A stretch of 24,314 nt of DNA from NCBI GenBank assembly GCA_035626155.1, contig DASPOF010000061.1, forward strand, positions 1 to 24,314, written 5' to 3'. Shown one piece after another: positions 22,071 through 24,314 of the stretch. The DNA comes from DASPOF01 sp035626155. Its GTDB lineage: Bacteria; Desulfobacterota; Binatia; Binatales; Binataceae. The notes beneath the pieces were generated by a model. That model did not search any database. It worked only from the letters and a program-made list of their open reading frames with translations, and had not been told where the DNA came from. Position 1 is the stretch's first letter; every line of letters begins with the position of its first letter. The position numbers and the translations under genes are program-made.

Positions 22071-23918
22071 TTACTCCCCGTCGGAAATTTCGGGCTGCGT
22101 GGAATCGACCCAGCCCGCGCGATGCTTGTTCCGCTCCGCGGTCTTGAGCACCCGGTTTCGCATCCGAATCGACTTCGGCGTCACCTCGACCAGTTCTTCC
22201 TCATCGATCCATTCAAGCGCCGCGTCGAGCGTCATCGGTTTCACCGGCGTCAGCCGGACGGCCTCGTCATGGCCCGCGGCGCGGATGTTCGTGAGTTTCT
22301 TGGGGCGGCACACGTTCACCGGGAGGTTTGTCTCGCGCGAGTACTCGCCGACGATCATGCCCTCGTACACCGGCTCGCCCGCGCCGATGAAGAAGCGCCC
22401 GCGCTCCTGGAGATGGAACAGCGCGTACGGAGTCGCGACTCCCTCGCGGTCGGAGATCATCGCGCCGTTGGCGCGCGAGAGGATTGGCCCCGCCCACGGT
22501 CCATACCCGTTGAACAGCGAATGCATCAGGCCGGTCCCGCGGGTGATCTCGAGGAACTTGCCGCGAAACCCGATGAGTCCCCGCGCGGGCACCTCGTACT
22601 CCAGGCGCACCCGTCCGCCCGCATGCGTCACCATCGTGCGCATCCTGCCCTTGCGCGGAGAGAGCGTCTGGGTGACGACCCCGATGTATTCCTCCGGAAT
22701 ATCGATCACGAGCAGTTCCATCGGCTCGAGCACCGCGCCATCGGACTGGCGCGTCAGGACGGTCGGCTTGGAGACCTGCAACTCGTAGCCCTCACGGCGC
22801 ATCGTCTCGACGATCACCGCCAGTTGCAGCTCGCCGCGTCCCATCACGCGCCAGGCGTCCGGGCTGATTTCCTCGATTCGGATGCTCACGTTGCGCCGCC
22901 CTTCCAGCTCAAGGCGCTCGCCGAGCTTGCGCGAGGTCACGTATTCGCCCTCGCGGCCCGCCCATGGCGAGTTGTTCACGCTGAAGGTCATGGCAACCGT
23001 CGGCGGGTCGATGCTGATCGGCGGGAGCGGCTTGGGATTCTCGAGATCGGCGATCGTCTCGCCGATTTCGATGTCCTCGAGGCCGGCGACGATCGCGATA
23101 TCGCCCGCGTCGGCAGAGGAGCGCTCGATGCGCTTGAGGCCGTGCCATCCGTAAAGATGCGCGATCTTGCACTGGACGCGCGAGCCATCCAGGCGGCAGA
23201 GCGTGTAGTTCCCGCCCGCCGCGATCGAGCCGCCCACGATGCGCCCAATCGCCAGGCGCCCCACGTAATCGTCGTAATAGAGATTGTTCGCCTGGAACTG
23301 GAGGCCCGCTCCGGTGACGACCTTGGGCCCCGGAAGTTCGGCGATGATCGCCTCGAAGAGCGGCCGGAGGTCTTCGCCCGGCTCATTGAGCTTGAGGGTC
23401 GCGGTGCCGGCGCGCGCATTCGTATAGAGCACCGGAAAGTCGAGTTGGTCCGCGCTGGCATCGAGGTCGATGAACAGGTCGTAGACCTCATCGAGCACCT
23501 CGGCCGCGCGCGCATCCGGGCGATCGATCTTGTTGATGCAAACGATGGTGGCCAGACCGCCCTCGAGCGCCTTCTTGAGCACGAAGCGGGTCTGCGGCAG
23601 CGGACCCTCACACGCATCGACCAGCAGCAGGACGCCATCGACCATCGAGATCGTCCGCTCGACCTCGCCGCCGAAATCGGAATGCCCGGGCGTATCGACG
23701 ATATTGATGCGGGTGTCGCCCCAGGTTATCGACGTGTTCTTGGCGACGATCGTGATTCCGCGTTCGCGCTCGAGCGCAAACGAATCCATCACGCGCTCCT
23801 GCACCTGTTCGTTGGCGCGGAACACGCCCGACTGGCGCAGCATCGCATCGACCAGGGTCGTCTTGCCGTGATCGACGTGCGCCACGATGGCGAGGTTGCG
23901 GATATCGTCGCGTCGCAT
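22071..23918 (-). CDS. typA: translational GTPase TypA/BipA
   Basis: This is a 615-aa ribosome-associated GTPase involved in ribosome assembly and stress or low-temperature adaptation. The G1 loop AHVDHGKT is at 13-20, the switch region RERGITI follows, G3 DTPGH is at 75-79 and G4 NKID at 129-132. EF-G-like domains and the BipA-specific C-terminal domain follow (GMIVGEYSRETNLPVNVCR). ATG 23918 was chosen over ATG 23972 because the predicted promoter (23976-24004) would start transcription near 23969, after the upstream ATG. The shorter form also matches the usual ~605-615-residue length. No strong ribosome-binding site precedes either start. Confidence 0.97.
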   Translation of the reverse strand: MRRDDIRNLAIVAHVDHGKTTLVDAMLRQSGVFRANEQVQERVMDSFALERERGITIVAKNTSITWGDTRINIVDTPGHSDFGGEVERTISMVDGVLLLVDACEGPLPQTRFVLKKALEGGLATIVCINKIDRPDARAAEVLDEVYDLFIDLDASADQLDFPVLYTNARAGTATLKLNEPGEDLRPLFEAIIAELPGPKVVTGAGLQFQANNLYYDDYVGRLAIGRIVGGSIAAGGNYTLCRLDGSRVQCKIAHLYGWHGLKRIERSSADAGDIAIVAGLEDIEIGETIADLENPKPLPPISIDPPTVAMTFSVNNSPWAGREGEYVTSRKLGERLELEGRRNVSIRIEEISPDAWRVMGRGELQLAVIVETMRREGYELQVSKPTVLTRQSDGAVLEPMELLVIDIPEEYIGVVTQTLSPRKGRMRTMVTHAGGRVRLEYEVPARGLIGFRGKFLEITRGTGLMHSLFNGYGPWAGPILSRANGAMISDREGVATPYALFHLQERGRFFIGAGEPVYEGMIVGEYSRETNLPVNVCRPKKLTNIRAAGHDEAVRLTPVKPMTLDAALEWIDEEELVEVTPKSIRMRNRVLKTAERNKHRAGWVDSTQPEISDGE

Positions 23919-23975
23919 CTTCGGGGGCGGATAATAAGACGCGGCCGAGCCCTCCGGTTCGCCCGCGTGCATTTA

Positions 23976-24004
23976 AGTTTACCCGTCGATCCGCGGGGTG
24001 TAAA
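23976..24004 (-). promoter_or_regulatory. promoter of typA
   Basis: On the minus strand TTTACA (24004-23999, five of six consensus bases), a 17-bp spacer and TAAACT (23981-23976). The predicted start at about 23969 gives a ~50-nt leader to ATG 23918. A second -10-like TATTAT lies at 23936-23931 without a matching -35. Confidence 0.6.
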
Positions 24005-24025
24005 CGCGGGGGTCCGGGACGGGTT

Positions 24026-24054
24026 AGCAGGCTGCTGATAAATCACAGCCTGCT
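24026..24054. repeat. right-end palindromic repeat, unit 1
   Basis: AGCAGGCTG (24026-24034) and CAGCCTGCT (24046-24054) are perfect 9-bp arms with an 11-nt AT-rich loop. Confidence 0.7.
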
Positions 24055-24067
24055 CCCCCTCTCTTAT

Positions 24068-24091
24068 CTCCCCCGCGAAAGCGCGGGGGAG
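24068..24091. repeat. right-end palindromic repeat, unit 2
   Basis: CTCCCCCGC (24068-24076) and GCGGGGGAG (24083-24091) are perfect 9-bp arms around GAAAGC. The sequence recalls the C-rich/G-rich intergenic repeat family seen at 18875-18905. Confidence 0.65.
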
Positions 24092-24120
24092 AAGATTGAG
24101 GAAAGAAGCCAGCTTTCACG

Positions 24121-24179
24121 CAGGGTGTTGAAGCGACGGCTGGTTTTAAGTCGCCAAGGTTCATTTTCTCAACACCCTG
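24121..24179. repeat. right-end palindromic repeat, unit 3 (nested)
   Basis: Outer arms CAGGGTGTTGA (24121-24131) and TCAACACCCTG (24169-24179) are perfect over 11 bp. Nested inside are GCGAC (24133-24137) and GTCGC (24150-24154). The CAGGGTGTTGA end resembles the CAGCCTGTTGA-type termini of small intergenic elements. Confidence 0.7.
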
Positions 24180-24249
24180 TTAGATTGCGCCCTGTCCCGG
24201 ATCGGCCTGACGGACGGCGCGCACTGTTTCTTTTAACGCGGTAAGATCG

Positions 24250-24265
24250 CTGTCGCATGCGACAG
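24250..24265. promoter_or_regulatory. perfect 16-bp palindrome, operator candidate
   Basis: CTGTCGCATGCGACAG is fully self-complementary. It begins 2 nt after a -10-like TAAGAT (24242-24247), over the predicted transcription start. No good -35 is seen. Confidence 0.45.
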
Positions 24266-24276
24266 GCCCCGGAGTG

Positions 24277-24314
24277 ATGAAGAAAAGTCCGGTATGTGGC
24301 GCCAATTCGCCTCT
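24277..24314 (+). CDS. possible start of a gene running off the window
   Basis: ATG 24277 opens a frame of 12 full codons (MKKSPVCGANSP) to the window edge, with a GGAG just upstream but at very short spacing (2 nt). The only support is position: it follows a -10-like box and a 16-bp palindrome. No function can be given. Confidence 0.25.
   Translation, partial: MKKSPVCGANSP

Noticed and set aside
23919..23972. Upstream ATG 23972 as typA start
   Set aside because: It lies too close to the -10 box of the predicted promoter to be on the transcript, and TypA proteins normally begin near the IRN-x-AI-x-AHVDHGKT segment.
22029..24038. 669-codon open frame on the plus strand opposite typA
   Set aside because: It is fully antisense to a certain typA gene, and its sequence (rich in His, Arg, Ala, Asp) is typical of a mirror frame.

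Overview
The window is a GC-rich, densely packed bacterial chromosome segment. A MacB/FtsX-type export system, an AsmA-like protein, a candidate lipoprotein and a HAMP-containing sensor kinase point to a Gram-negative cell. The mix of a sigma-54-dependent response regulator, DedA, a CYCGC-motif protein, NadA with an NrtR-like regulator, and TypA would suit a deltaproteobacterial, Binatota-like or Acidobacteria-like lineage. That placement is inference; no rRNA or single diagnostic marker is present. I see no tRNA, rRNA, CRISPR array, prophage or insertion sequence.

Left part, plus strand. Positions 1-2596 hold the end of one FtsX-type permease, a second complete permease and a membrane fusion protein. 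An orphan molybdate/tungstate-type ABC ATPase follows (2672-3709) with its own, apparently leaderless, promoter. A co-directional run covers 3901-9684: nadA, a Nudix-winged-helix regulator (NrtR-like, with a degraded Nudix box), a CYCGC-motif protein, a DedA-family protein, a sensor kinase and an NtrC-type regulator. A promoter with a perfect 11-bp palindrome at its predicted start site lies before nadA, suggesting an NAD-responsive circuit.

Middle part (9.7-16.1 kb). This is a patchwork of small genes: a 63-aa ORF with a foldable leader, an AIG2/GGCT-like protein, a BamE/SmpA-like lipoprotein with a strong terminator, and a possible GNAT-like protein with an orphan minus-strand terminator upstream. 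It also holds a zinc metallopeptidase and XRE regulator encoded as a 4-nt-overlapping pair (ImmA/ImmR or IrrE/DdrO type) behind an operator-like inverted repeat. An 87-aa hypothetical, tyrS and a small winged-helix-like protein complete it.

Right part, minus strand. A tightly coupled operon reads glutaredoxin-like gene, cutA, hisC, pth (18578 down to 16157). Further right, typA and a 998-aa AsmA-like gene form another minus-strand unit. It has a good sigma-70-type promoter before typA and is bracketed on both sides by clusters of intergenic palindromic repeats. A 16-bp perfect palindrome and the possible start of another plus-strand gene lie at the right edge.

The most interesting points are the peptidase-repressor pair with its operator region, the nadA/NrtR circuit embedded in an envelope/two-component gene run, the orphan terminator (candidate small RNA or attenuator) and the palindromic repeat clusters.
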